47,568 nt of DNA from CAYLLD01 sp964425135 (lineage in GTDB: Bacteria; Pseudomonadota; Alphaproteobacteria; Rhodobacterales; Rhodobacteraceae): the NCBI GenBank assembly GCA_964425135.1, contig CAYRKW010000021.1, positions 1 to 47,568 on the forward strand, in the 5' to 3' direction. The translations under genes were made by a program, and so were the position numbers. Below, piece after piece: positions 27,460 through 35,941 of this stretch (positions are counted from its first letter, which is position 1; each line of letters starts with the position of its first letter). The notes beneath the pieces were generated by a model that saw nothing but the letters and a program-made list of their open reading frames with translations, was not told where the DNA came from and made no database searches.

Positions 27460-29482
27460 CGGGGCGCAGTGCAGGGTCTTTTTGAGGCATGTGTGACGCT
27501 CTACAGTTCTCTTTCCCATTTATCAGCCGCGAGGTATCGAAGGCGACTTGGCCCAGCGTGGCCATGTTGGATGCGACCAGGTAGCGGCGCTCCCATTCGG
27601 GGCGGAAGGCGTTTTTGAAGCGGAAGAGGCCTTGCGCGCCGTGGCGGACGTTTTGGGATTTGTAGAGCCAGTCTATGCCGTGCTCGCCCGCGCCGACCGG
27701 CGCGCCCGTTAGCGCGAAGGGGACAGCGCAGAGGGAGAAGCGCTGCGCGTTTTGGTCCTTGGCGTTTGAGATGGCCTCAATCATCAGGGCGTGCATTGTG
27801 CCGTCTGGGGCGTCTGAGGCGATACGCATGACATCGATGCTGATTTCTTGTCCGTCGCCTGAGCGCCAGAGGGAGACGAAACCGACCACACTACCGCGTG
27901 CGCGCGCAATGATCATGTCGAAGTTGCGCAAGTAGGCAGGATCGAAGGGGCCTATGGAGAAACGTTTTGTGCCTGCTTTGCGGTCTTGCCACTGCTGCGA
28001 CAGGGATTGCAGTTGGCCTATCGCAAACTCGCCTGCCGAGCAGTGTTCGATCTCAACTCCGCTTTTGTGCGCTTTGGATTGCTTGCGACGCAATTCGCGG
28101 CGTTTTGAGCCGTCTAGAGAGAAAGTTTGCGGGTCGATATAGGCTTCGGAGCCTATGGCGAGCGATGTGTTGCCAGCTTCGTTGAGCCTGTCGCGGAAGT
28201 CAGGCGAGGCTTTGTAGTATCCAGCGCTGAGAAATTGCGATTGGGCGTGACGCTCAAAAGCGGCGATCAGTTTTGGCCAGGCCGCATTTGGGCCGATGGG
28301 ATCGGATATTGCGATCAGGGAATTGCCGTGCTTAGCGAACATCAGTGCGGCCTGCCCGCAAGGCGAAAAAAGAAAATCCTTATCGCCTGCATACGCGAGC
28401 CCCGCCTCTGCGCGCTGTCCCACAGCCAAAAGGTCAGACACGGCCTTAGGGAGTGTTCCGACCACGGACGCGCGATGGACCGCGGGGCGCGCGGTGTCAG
28501 GCTCATCAGGCGCATCATCATCGGAAATCTCGCGCGCAGCCAGCAACGCCAGCCCGACCATGGCGGGGATGACGAAATAGATGACGCGGAACATAATCAG
28601 AGCCGCGAGCACCTCTTCGGGTGATGTGAGCGGCATGACGGCGATGCAGGACAGCTCCAGAATGCCGATGCCGCCGGGGGTGTTGGACATCAGGCCGAGG
28701 CCGAGGGCAGCGAGGAAGACGGGAAAGAGCGTCAGAAACCCGATGCCAGCGCTTTCGGGCAGCAATACCCAGAGCGCGAGTGCGGCGGGGATGGTGTCAA
28801 GCGCGGCCAACGATATCTGCGCGCGCAAGAGGCGCCAGCGTGGCGCGGCGATGGCGCGGCGGGCGATGGTGAGGCGCAACTGCGTGAAGGAGGAGACAAA
28901 GAGGAGCGCGCCGAGGGCGAGAATGCCCCAAGCGGCGATGTAAAGGACGTTTTGCGCCAGTGGTGACAGCATGGCGGCGCTTGAGGGGGCAATGACAATC
29001 GCGGCGGCAAACAGGACGGCGAAGCCAAACATGAAACCGGTGACAACCATGCCGGAGATGAGTGCTGATTGCTTGAGCGGGATACCCTGCGCCTGATAGA
29101 AGCGCCAGCGGCTAAAGGTGCCAACCAGAAAACCGAAGCCGAAGAATTGACCCAGCGAGGTGGCGACAAAGCCTGCCTGCATCGAGCGGTTCATGGAGAT
29201 TTTGAGATCCAGCACACGCAAGGCGAGATCATCGTAGCGGGACATGGCCGCGAAGCTGACTGCGGTGCAAATGAGAGCAAGAAGGATCGCAACAGGGCTT
29301 GTGGCGCGCAAGGCGTCCCAGATTTTCGCGCTATCAATCTCGCCTACTTGCGTTTTGAACGCATGATAAAGGAAAGCGCAAACCACGATTGCGCAGGCGA
29401 GTTTGATAGTGAATTTCAGAGCAGAAAGTCTGGAGCCTTCGTAACGCTCCGTAATTCCATCGATCAATGCCAAAACATGCAC
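27449..29482 (-). CDS. mprF: MprF-like bifunctional lipid flippase and aminoacyl-phosphatidylglycerol synthase
   Basis: About 677 residues; the start is uncertain because there is no early ATG (GTG at 29482 or TTG at 29497). The N-terminal half has about eight hydrophobic helices of the UPF0104 flippase type, including GQFFGFGFLVGTFSRWRFYQ and LGLGLMSNTPGGIGILELSC. The C-terminal half is a DUF2156/GNAT-like transferase domain: KHGNSLIAISDPIG, then KRRELRRKQSKAHKSGVEIE, ISIDVMRIASDAPDG and GLFRFKNAFRPEWERRYLV, which is typical of MprF. The enzyme moves an amino acid from tRNA to phosphatidylglycerol and flips the product outward, lowering surface charge. Which amino acid is used cannot be told. 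The 3' end overlaps purB. Confidence 0.88.
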   Translation of the reverse strand: MHVLALIDGITERYEGSRLSALKFTIKLACAIVVCAFLYHAFKTQVGEIDSAKIWDALRATSPVAILLALICTAVSFAAMSRYDDLALRVLDLKISMNRSMQAGFVATSLGQFFGFGFLVGTFSRWRFYQAQGIPLKQSALISGMVVTGFMFGFAVLFAAAIVIAPSSAAMLSPLAQNVLYIAAWGILALGALLFVSSFTQLRLTIARRAIAAPRWRLLRAQISLAALDTIPAALALWVLLPESAGIGFLTLFPVFLAALGLGLMSNTPGGIGILELSCIAVMPLTSPEEVLAALIMFRVIYFVIPAMVGLALLAAREISDDDAPDEPDTARPAVHRASVVGTLPKAVSDLLAVGQRAEAGLAYAGDKDFLFSPCGQAALMFAKHGNSLIAISDPIGPNAAWPKLIAAFERHAQSQFLSAGYYKASPDFRDRLNEAGNTSLAIGSEAYIDPQTFSLDGSKRRELRRKQSKAHKSGVEIEHCSAGEFAIGQLQSLSQQWQDRKAGTKRFSIGPFDPAYLRNFDMIIARARGSVVGFVSLWRSGDGQEISIDVMRIASDAPDGTMHALMIEAISNAKDQNAQRFSLCAVPFALTGAPVGAGEHGIDWLYKSQNVRHGAQGLFRFKNAFRPEWERRYLVASNMATLGQVAFDTSRLINGKENCRASHMPQKDPALRPVSP

Positions 29483-29589
29483 CCCGCACTTACGCAAACA
29501 CAGCTTTCACCGCTGTTTGTGCGAGCGCGGGGTCAAATTGATGTTGAAATTGAGATGTCTTGTGACGTGGTTAAAGCAGGCTTAACGGA

Positions 29590-29904
29590 TCACGCCTCGT
29601 TCATGATCTGAACTTTGGCTTCGGCGCTCAATTCGGCCATTTTAGCGCGAATTGTTGCTTCATCCGCTTTGTCACCGAGATCGCCGGAGACCTTGCGATA
29701 AACATCCTCGTCGCCCGCTTCCTCGAAGTCGGATTTGATGACTTCTTTCGCGTAGGCATCAGCCTCATCGCCGGTTTTACCCATCAGGCCAGCGGCCCAC
29801 AGACCCAAGAGCTTGTTGCGGCGCGCCTCGGCCTTGAACTGCATTTCGGCATCATGCGCATATTTGTTTTCAAACGCATTTTCACGTTCATCAAAGGTGG
29901 CCAT
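29590..29904 (-). CDS. DUF1476 protein, zeta subunit-type F1-ATPase inhibitor
   Basis: 104 residues with the DUF1476 pattern: FDERENAFENKYAHDAEMQF, then FKAEARRNKLLGLWAA, LMGKTGDEADAYAKEVIKSDF and EEAGDEDVYRKVSGDL. In Paracoccus denitrificans this family is the zeta subunit, a natural inhibitor that stops reverse ATP hydrolysis by the F1Fo-ATPase. The N-terminal segment FENKYAHD would be the inhibitory helix and the rest a four-helix bundle. It is encoded away from the atp genes, as is usual. The short frame of unknown value at 29891-30193 overlaps its start. Confidence 0.95.
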   Translation of the reverse strand: MATFDERENAFENKYAHDAEMQFKAEARRNKLLGLWAAGLMGKTGDEADAYAKEVIKSDFEEAGDEDVYRKVSGDLGDKADEATIRAKMAELSAEAKVQIMNEA

Positions 29905-30265
29905 GTTGGGCTGCTCCGTTTTGGGTCATTGCTGTATCTGAGGCATTTATTAAAGACCTCGGCGCGCATTTTGCAAGGGCGCAATTGAGCGCGCCCGGCT
30001 CTAAACGTCCGGGGTTGCGGGCGGCAAAAACGCGGATGTAATCGCCAAGCTCAAGCCCGCGCAGATCGGTGCTGACGGAAGTGACGCTCGTGCCGGCAAG
30101 AAAATCCGTGACATCCATCCTGTCGGGCAGCGCGATGATGCCCCGGATCGGTGCATCGAAATGTGCGGCTGGCGCAGGTGCGCGGCTTGCCGTTCACGAA
30201 GGCTTTGGCTAAAGGGTTGGCCTTTGATGGGCGCAACTGGATTGCGCAATACGGAGAGATCGTAA
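29905..30265. other. Intergenic region before purC with a weak minus-strand frame
   Basis: No recognised gene. On the minus strand, a frame open from 30193 to 29891 reads PIRGIIALPDRMDVTDFLAG and continues TSVTSVSTDLRGLELGDYIR, which looks protein-like, but its only ATG (30118) lies in the middle and it overlaps the DUF1476 start. Another frame reads NPLAKAFVNGKPRTCASRTF just upstream. Together they could be remnants of a frameshifted gene. The purC promoter and the GGAG ribosome-binding site at about 30253 lie at the right edge. Confidence 0.35.
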
Positions 30266-31027
30266 ATGGCCCGACGCAGAATGGTCTATGAAGGCAAAGC
30301 GAAAATTCTATACGAAGGCCCTGAGCCGGGCACGCTGATCCAGTATTTCAAAGACGATGCGACGGCGTATAACGCGGAAAAGAAAGACGTGATCGATGGC
30401 AAGGGCGTGTTGAACAACCGTCTGAGCGAGCACTTCATGTCCGGGCTCAATGCGATCGGCGTGCCAACCCATTTCATCAAGCGACTGAATATGCGCGAGC
30501 AATTGGTGCGTGCGGTTGAGATTATCCCGCTAGAGGTGGTTGTGCGCAATTATGCCGCTGGATCAATGAGCCAGCGGCTGGGCATTGAGGAAGGCACGCA
30601 GCTGCCCCGCCCTATCATCGAGTTTTACTACAAAGACGATGCGCTCGGAGACCCGATTGTCACCGAAGAGCATATCATCGCCTTCAATTGGGCGGCGCAG
30701 CAGGACATCGACGATATGATCGCGCTAGCGCTGCGGGTGAATGATTTTATGTCCGGCATGATGATGGGTGTTGGTATTAAGCTGATCGACTTCAAAATCG
30801 AGATCGGACGCTATTTCGAAGGCGATTTCCACCGTCTGGTTGTCGCCGATGAGATCAGCCCCGATAGCTGTCGTTTATGGGACATTGAGACCGGCGAGAA
30901 GCTCGACAAAGACGTGTTTCGGCGCGATCTGGGCAATCTGGCCGATGCCTATACCGAAGTTGCATCCCGACTGGGTGTTCTGCCCAAGAACGGCGGCGGT
31001 TCGACAGGGCCTAAACTGGTGCATTAG
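30266..31027 (+). CDS. purC: SAICAR synthase (phosphoribosylaminoimidazole-succinocarboxamide synthase)
   Basis: 253 residues with the PurC pattern: MVYEGKAKILYEGPEPG nucleotide loop, YFKDDATAYNAEKK, NNRLSEHFMSGL, GIPTHF-like GVPTHFIKRLNMREQLV, EVVVRNYAAGSMSQRLG and LIDFKIEIGRYFEG, followed by VVADEISPDSCRLWD. It condenses CAIR with aspartate using ATP, the seventh-eighth step of IMP synthesis. Its product is the substrate of PurB, encoded 3 kb upstream. GGAG lies about nine bases before the start. A secreted-protein gene separates it from purS. Confidence 0.97.
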   Translation: MARRRMVYEGKAKILYEGPEPGTLIQYFKDDATAYNAEKKDVIDGKGVLNNRLSEHFMSGLNAIGVPTHFIKRLNMREQLVRAVEIIPLEVVVRNYAAGSMSQRLGIEEGTQLPRPIIEFYYKDDALGDPIVTEEHIIAFNWAAQQDIDDMIALALRVNDFMSGMMMGVGIKLIDFKIEIGRYFEGDFHRLVVADEISPDSCRLWDIETGEKLDKDVFRRDLGNLADAYTEVASRLGVLPKNGGGSTGPKLVH

Positions 31028-31124
31028 TTCCGGCGGTTAACCAAACGCACTGGTTTTAGAAAAACTTCACACTTTCGAAAGCCTCAGTCCCTACTCATGG
31101 GCTTTTGGTGGTGTAAAGGAATGT

Positions 31125-31532
31125 GTGGTGTTTAAAGTTCTCGTGTTTGCTGCGTTTTTCGGGGTATTTGCACAATCAGCGCGGGCGCTGGAGAATTGGA
31201 TTATCATAGAGTTGGGGCCGACGCGGACCGAGGCATTATGCCTTCAGGCGGCCCAAAACGCGATGCTTGGCTTTGCCCGCACCTTTGGAATGCGCGACTT
31301 GGTGCAGCACGGCTGGGCGGTGTTTGGCTGGGGGCTTGCGGATGATCCACATGATGCAGTGATTACCTGTGGTGCCGGAACGCCCAACACGTTTGCTATG
31401 CTCACGATCTATTCCGCGCGCCCTGATCGCGCGCAGGTCTTTGCGACCAACATTCAACAAGAGTTTGTCACACAACGCGCAGAGCTTGAATCGCAATGGC
31501 TGCAAAACTCGCTCGACAAACACGGGTTCTGA
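31125..31532 (+). CDS. Small secreted protein of unknown function
   Basis: 135 residues from the first of two tandem GTG codons (31125 or 31128) with AAAGGA just upstream. MVFKVLVFAAFFGVFAQSARA is a signal peptide. The mature part, ENWIIIELGPTRTEALCLQA to the end, has only two cysteines (in EALCLQAA and VITCGAGTP), a tryptophan-rich middle (GWAVFGWGLADD) and no recognised motif. It sits inside the purC-purS-purQ stretch with its own ribosome-binding site. I do not recognise a family. Confidence 0.65.
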   Translation: MVFKVLVFAAFFGVFAQSARALENWIIIELGPTRTEALCLQAAQNAMLGFARTFGMRDLVQHGWAVFGWGLADDPHDAVITCGAGTPNTFAMLTIYSARPDRAQVFATNIQQEFVTQRAELESQWLQNSLDKHGF

Positions 31533-31616
31533 GAGATTTTTGCTGGAAGTCTGACCCTCATTCTGTTTGAAAGCTCACAAATCTCTATCGCCTGAGTTTA
31601 TGGGAGCTTTGGAAAA

Positions 31617-31753
31617 ATGCGCGCACGGGTCCATGTCATGCTGAAAAACGGTGTCCTCGACCCTCAGGGCGAAGCGGTCAAACACGCGCTGGGAACACTG
31701 GGATTTGATAGCGTGAACGGCGTGCGTCAGGGCAAGGTAATCGATCTTGATCT
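31617..31753 (+). CDS. purS: PurS subunit of FGAM synthase, truncated by an assembly gap
   Basis: The first 45 residues of PurS are visible: MRARVHVMLKNGVLDPQGEA followed by VKHALGTLGFDSVNGVRQGK and VIDLD. PurS is normally about 76-80 residues, so some 30 residues are expected in the N run that follows. PurS bridges PurQ and PurL and channels ammonia in formylglycinamide ribonucleotide amidotransferase. A GGAG-type ribosome-binding site lies upstream. The truncation is an artefact of the gap, not a real break, as far as can be seen. Confidence 0.9.
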
Positions 31754-31853
31754 NNNNNNNNNNNNNNNNNNNNNNNNNNNNNNNNNNNNNNNNNNNNNNN
31801 NNNNNNNNNNNNNNNNNNNNNNNNNNNNNNNNNNNNNNNNNNNNNNNNNNNNN
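31754..31853. other. Assembly gap of 100 N
   Basis: Exactly 100 undetermined bases, the usual placeholder for a scaffold gap of unknown length. It removes the 3' end of purS and the 5' part of whatever ends at 31890. Confidence 0.97.
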
Positions 31854-31890
31854 GCGTGAGATTGCGGTGGATTTGCTGGTTTTGGCGTAG
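31854..31890 (+). other. Tail of a reading frame emerging from the gap
   Basis: Directly after the gap, the frame REIAVDLLVLA ends with TAG at 31890. It does not look like a usual PurS C-terminus. It may belong to an extra small gene hidden by the gap, or to nothing. The stretch 31891-32037 is AT-rich and probably contains a promoter for purQ. Confidence 0.25.
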
Positions 31891-32037
31891 TGGGGGATCA
31901 GAATTATTTTCTACAGAAAAATACCGTTATTAACTGCGCGAATACCCGCCACCTGCTTGGATAAGGTGGTAGTGCAGGCTTGTCGCAACAGTGGTACGGG
32001 CCTAAAACACTCATAGCAGAGAATTAGGGCAAAAATC

Positions 32038-32709
32038 ATGCGTGCAGCGGTCATTGTGTTTCCGGGGTCCAATTGTGATCGCGATTTGAGTGTGGCTTTG
32101 GAAAAGGTGACAGGTCACAAGCCGCAAATCGTGTGGCATAAGGATGCGAGCCTTCCAGACAATCTCGATTTCGTCGGAGTGCCCGGCGGCTTTTCCTTTG
32201 GCGACTATCTGCGCTGCGGCGCGATTGCGGCGCGCGCGCCGATTATGCGCTCGGTTAAGGATTTTGCGGCGCGTGGCGGGACGGTTTTCGGGGTGTGCAA
32301 CGGTTTTCAGGTTCTCATCGAGGCCGGAATGTTGCCCGGCTCGCTGATGCGGAATGCCGGATTAAAGTACATCTGCCATGACGTTGATCTGCGGGTGGAG
32401 GCAACAGACAGCCCCTTCACATCGCTCTACAAATCCGGAGAGACCATCCGCATCCCAATCGCGCATCATGATGGAAATTATGTCGCTGATGCGGATCTGG
32501 TAAAGAGGCTCAATGATGAAAACCGGGTCGCGTTTCGATATGTCGACAATCCCAACGGCTCAACCGATGATATTGCGGGCATTCTGTCCGAAAATCGCCG
32601 CGTTCTGGGGATGATGCCCCATCCAGAGCGCCTGAATGACGCGGCTTTGGGAGGGCGCGACGGATATCGCCTCTTTGAAAGCGCGCTGGCGGCTTTGCAG
32701 CCTGCCTGA
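32038..32709 (+). CDS. purQ: PurQ glutaminase subunit of FGAM synthase
   Basis: 223 residues. AVIVFPGSNCDRDLSVALEK, GVPGGFSFGDYLRCGAIAA, the nucleophile-elbow GVCNGFQVLIEAGMLPG and MMPHPERLNDAALGG are the PurQ glutaminase landmarks, with the catalytic cysteine in GVCNGFQ and the histidine-glutamate pair in HPE. It releases ammonia from glutamine for PurL, aided by PurS. purL itself is not in the window. An AT-rich leader separates it from the gap, and dctB starts 36 bases after its stop. Confidence 0.97.
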   Translation: MRAAVIVFPGSNCDRDLSVALEKVTGHKPQIVWHKDASLPDNLDFVGVPGGFSFGDYLRCGAIAARAPIMRSVKDFAARGGTVFGVCNGFQVLIEAGMLPGSLMRNAGLKYICHDVDLRVEATDSPFTSLYKSGETIRIPIAHHDGNYVADADLVKRLNDENRVAFRYVDNPNGSTDDIAGILSENRRVLGMMPHPERLNDAALGGRDGYRLFESALAALQPA

Positions 32710-32745
32710 GTATTGCCACAAATTTAGCGGATTTTTCACAGACAC

Positions 32746-34500
32746 ATGGTCAGAACGCCTGAACAACAGACCCAACAAGCCAACAGATTCACCCGAATCT
32801 TGCGGTGGAGTATTGTTCTGGCGCTTTTGATGATGGGCGCCCTGCTTGCCTTTACAAACCGCTATTTCACCAGCCAGTTCACCGAAACCGCGCGTATTGA
32901 TGCGGCGGTGCGCTCTACGCTTTATGCCGGTAACATTTCGGCCGCGTTGGAGCGTCAGTCGGTTGTACCGCTGATCCTTGCGCGCGATCCGATCCTAATC
33001 GATGCGCTGCAAAATTCCGAGTTCACGGAGACGTCGCAGCGTCTTATATCTTATCTTGAAGAAATTGAGGCCGCGTCCTTCACGCTTCTGGATGCCGAAG
33101 GGCGGACGGTTGCGGCCACGGATCGTCGCTTGATCGGCACCAATAAGACCGATTCCAGTTACTACAACGAAGCGATCCGTCAGCAAGGCACCGCGTTTTC
33201 GCTGGTTCCGCAATCCGAGCCTCAATCTGGGTTCTACTTCTCGCGGCGCATCACCAAGGGGCAGGATCTCTTGGGTATTATCGTTGTGAAAGCCGATTTG
33301 GCGAAGCTTGAGGAACGGTGGCGCAAATCGTATCGGCAGGTGTTTGTTTCTGACAGCGAAGACAATGTGATCCTGTCGTCAAATCCGGTGTGGAAAAACG
33401 CCAAAATTCAGGATTTCATTTCAGACAATTCCAGCTCTGCGCCTGGATCGAGCCGATTGGGCTTTGGTTTCCAGCAGCGCAATCAGGCATTCACCTATGT
33501 GGATGGCACAGCGCTTCTGCGCGTCGAGACCAAGATCGGATTTCAGGGCTGGAAGCTGAGTTATTTTGAAACGCTCGAAGGCATCCGTGCGCGTGTAAAC
33601 GGCATTCTGGCTCTGGAGATCATGGTCTTCGCGATCCTGACCGCTTTTGCCTTCTTCCTGCTCTCGCGCACCTCACAAAAATACTCAAGGCAGTTACAAC
33701 AGGAATCGGATGAGCTGCGCGCCCTGAACATGCGGCTTCAGGCGGAAATTACGGAACGAAAGCGGGCGCAGAAAAACCTCGAAGTGGCCGAGCAATCGCT
33801 GCAACAGCAATCGAAACTGGCCGCGTTGGGTCAGATGTCAGCCGCTGTTAGCCACGAATTGAACCAGCCGCTCGCGGCGATGCGCACCTATCTTGCGGGC
33901 TCTCGCCTGCTGCTGCAACGCAAACGCCATGAAGAGGCGGAAAGCAGTTTTCAGCGCGTGGAAGACCTGCTTGACCGCATGGGCGCGTTGACCCGGCAGC
34001 TTAAATCCTTCGCCCGCAAGAGCGAGGATGATCTGCAAGCAATTGATCTGCGCAATTCGCTCAAAGCGTCCCTGTCGCTGATGTCACCGCAGCTTGGCAG
34101 TCGCGAGATCAAGATCACGCGGTCGGTGCCGGAAGTTCCCGCAACTGTGATGGCAGATGAGTTGCGCGTGGAGCAGATCATCGTCAATCTTCTACGCAAT
34201 GCGCTGGATGCGATGAAGGATGTGGACGAGCCACATTTGGATATTCTGCTAACCCTTGGAGACACTGTTATCCTGTCGGTCAAAGACAATGGCGACGGGA
34301 TCAAAGACCCGGAGCAGTTGTTTGAGCCGTTCTACACCACCAAGAAACCGGGCGAAGGCATCGGGCTTGGTCTGGCGATCTCGGCAGGGATTGCGTCTGA
34401 TCTTGGCGGCGCTTTGACCGCCCGGAACAGCGAACGTGGTGGCGCTGTTTTTGAATTGCAATTGCCACGACTTGATGAGAACGCGCTCGCCGCGCAGTAG
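32746..34500 (+). CDS. dctB: DctB-family membrane sensor histidine kinase
   Basis: 584 residues. A transmembrane helix at about 21-38 (WSIVLALLMMGALLAFT) and a second at about 287-307 (ILALEIMVFAILTAFAFFLL) bracket a periplasmic tandem-PAS sensor of the DctB type, with ASFTLLDAEGRTVAATDRR and YNEAIRQQGTAF-GFYFSRR in its ligand-binding fold. A coiled coil (310-357) leads to the kinase: ALGQMSAAVSHELNQPLAAM with H370, then NLLRNALDAM, VKDNGDGI, FEPFYTTKKPGEGIGLGLAI. Family members sense C4-dicarboxylates. The dctD gene follows after 10 bases. No dctPQM transporter is adjacent, so the stimulus and target remain open. Confidence 0.92.
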   Translation: MVRTPEQQTQQANRFTRILRWSIVLALLMMGALLAFTNRYFTSQFTETARIDAAVRSTLYAGNISAALERQSVVPLILARDPILIDALQNSEFTETSQRLISYLEEIEAASFTLLDAEGRTVAATDRRLIGTNKTDSSYYNEAIRQQGTAFSLVPQSEPQSGFYFSRRITKGQDLLGIIVVKADLAKLEERWRKSYRQVFVSDSEDNVILSSNPVWKNAKIQDFISDNSSSAPGSSRLGFGFQQRNQAFTYVDGTALLRVETKIGFQGWKLSYFETLEGIRARVNGILALEIMVFAILTAFAFFLLSRTSQKYSRQLQQESDELRALNMRLQAEITERKRAQKNLEVAEQSLQQQSKLAALGQMSAAVSHELNQPLAAMRTYLAGSRLLLQRKRHEEAESSFQRVEDLLDRMGALTRQLKSFARKSEDDLQAIDLRNSLKASLSLMSPQLGSREIKITRSVPEVPATVMADELRVEQIIVNLLRNALDAMKDVDEPHLDILLTLGDTVILSVKDNGDGIKDPEQLFEPFYTTKKPGEGIGLGLAISAGIASDLGGALTARNSERGGAVFELQLPRLDENALAAQ

Positions 34501-34510
34501 GAGTATTGCC

Positions 34511-35854
34511 ATGTCTGAGACCATCCAAGTCGCCATCATCGACGATGAAGAAGATATGCGTCTGTCGATTTCGCAGTTTATGTCGCTCTCGGGATTTGAT
34601 CCTGTGGCCTATGACGGCGCACAATCGGCTTTGGCCGCGATTACCCAAGATTATGAAGGTGTCATCGTCTCAGATATCCGCATGCCCGGCATGGACGGGA
34701 TGGAGTTGCTGCGCCGCCTGCATGCGATGGATGCAGGTCTGCCGGTGATCATGATCACCGGTCATGGCGATGTGCAGATGGCGGTTGAGGCGATGCGGGT
34801 TGGGGCGTTCGATTTTATCGAAAAACCGTTTGATCCAGACCGGCTTGCGGATCTTGTGCGCCGCGCGGGTCACACCCGGCGTCTGACGCTCGACAATCGC
34901 ACATTGCGCCGCGAGCTGGCCGATGGGACGGTGCTGTTGAAAAAGCTGATCGGCACGAGCCCTATCATGGTGCGACTGCGGGAGGATATTCTTGATCTGG
35001 CACAGGCGGATAATCCGGTGCTGATCAAAGGTGAGACAGGGACCGGCAAGAGCATCGTCGCCCATGCGCTGCACGCTTGCGGGCCAAAGCAGGGCAAACC
35101 GTTCATCACCATCGATTGCGCCGGGCTGACCGATGAAGAGCTTTCCGCGCGTCTGTTTGGCGGGCAAGCTGCTGACGATGAAGCCGTGTTCCGGCAGGGT
35201 CGCGGTGGGACCGTCTGTCTGGAGAACGTCGATGGTCTGTCGCAGCCCATGCAGCAAGCTCTGATGGCGGCGTTGACAAAGCAGGAAGAGACGGCGGTGA
35301 ATGATCAACCGGCGTTTCGGGTGATTTCAACTGTCTCAACGGCGGAAAATGAGCCGGATCCGATGCAGGCCAATCTGATACCCGAGTTGTTCTTTCGCCT
35401 CTCGGGCCTGCAAATGCTGGTCCCGCCCCTGCGCGATCGCGGCGAAGATATCCTGACGCTTTTCAACCGCTATGCGCAGCGCTTTGCCGAAGAATACGGC
35501 TGCGAGACACCTGAATTGTCAGCAGCTGATGCGGCCATTCTGCTGCGGGCCAATTGGCCGGGCAATGTGCGCCAGATCATCAATCTGGCCGAGCGCATTG
35601 TGTTGCAGAACCGCCGAGGTGCGGAGGAAGTGTCGAGCCTTCTCAATCAGGCAACGGGTGAAGACAAGGAAGACACGCAGAACGACCGTCCGTTGAAGGA
35701 GCATGTGGAGGCGTTTGAGAAAATGCTGATCGAAAACGCGCTACGGCGCCATCGCGGCTCCATCGCATCGGTGATGGACGAGTTGTCCCTGCCCCGCCGG
35801 ACGCTGAATGAGAAGATGGCGAAATATGCGTTGAGCCGGGGTGAATTTACCTGA
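34511..35854 (+). CDS. dctD: DctD-like response regulator with a degenerate AAA+ domain
   Basis: 447 residues from the ATG at 34511 (AGGAG upstream). The receiver is intact: AIIDDEEDM, acceptor D55 in VSDIRMPGMDG, MITGHGD and K105. Walker A is intact (GETGTGKS, 174-181). However, where NtrC-type activators have the GAFTGA sigma54-contact loop, this protein has LFGGQAADDEAVF (215-227), and Walker B reads GGTVCLENVD, with the usual Asp-Glu replaced by Glu-Asn. The sensor I region VISTVST also lacks its asparagine. LRDRGEDI and a Fis-type HTH (SIASVMDELSLPRRTLNEKM) remain. It should therefore bind DNA but probably does not activate sigma54 polymerase in the usual way. Confidence 0.9.
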   Translation: MSETIQVAIIDDEEDMRLSISQFMSLSGFDPVAYDGAQSALAAITQDYEGVIVSDIRMPGMDGMELLRRLHAMDAGLPVIMITGHGDVQMAVEAMRVGAFDFIEKPFDPDRLADLVRRAGHTRRLTLDNRTLRRELADGTVLLKKLIGTSPIMVRLREDILDLAQADNPVLIKGETGTGKSIVAHALHACGPKQGKPFITIDCAGLTDEELSARLFGGQAADDEAVFRQGRGGTVCLENVDGLSQPMQQALMAALTKQEETAVNDQPAFRVISTVSTAENEPDPMQANLIPELFFRLSGLQMLVPPLRDRGEDILTLFNRYAQRFAEEYGCETPELSAADAAILLRANWPGNVRQIINLAERIVLQNRRGAEEVSSLLNQATGEDKEDTQNDRPLKEHVEAFEKMLIENALRRHRGSIASVMDELSLPRRTLNEKMAKYALSRGEFT

Positions 35855-35874
35855 GGCGCCACCAATCAAGCGGA

Positions 35875-35895
35875 GACCGGGCCTTCGACCCGGTC
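35875..35895 (+). terminator. Hairpin terminator after dctD
   Basis: GACCGGG/CCCGGTC with a CCTTCGA loop begins 21 bases after the dctD stop; ACGTCTTAAAGG follows. It lies between convergent genes. Confidence 0.65.
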
Positions 35896-35941
35896 ACGTC
35901 TTAAAGGTTGATTTGAGTATTTCTGGAAAGGCGAAATCGGG

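Noticed and set aside
31617..31859. PurS ending at a TGA just after the gap
   Set aside because: That reading assumes the gap is truly 100 bases; a placeholder gap says nothing about frame.
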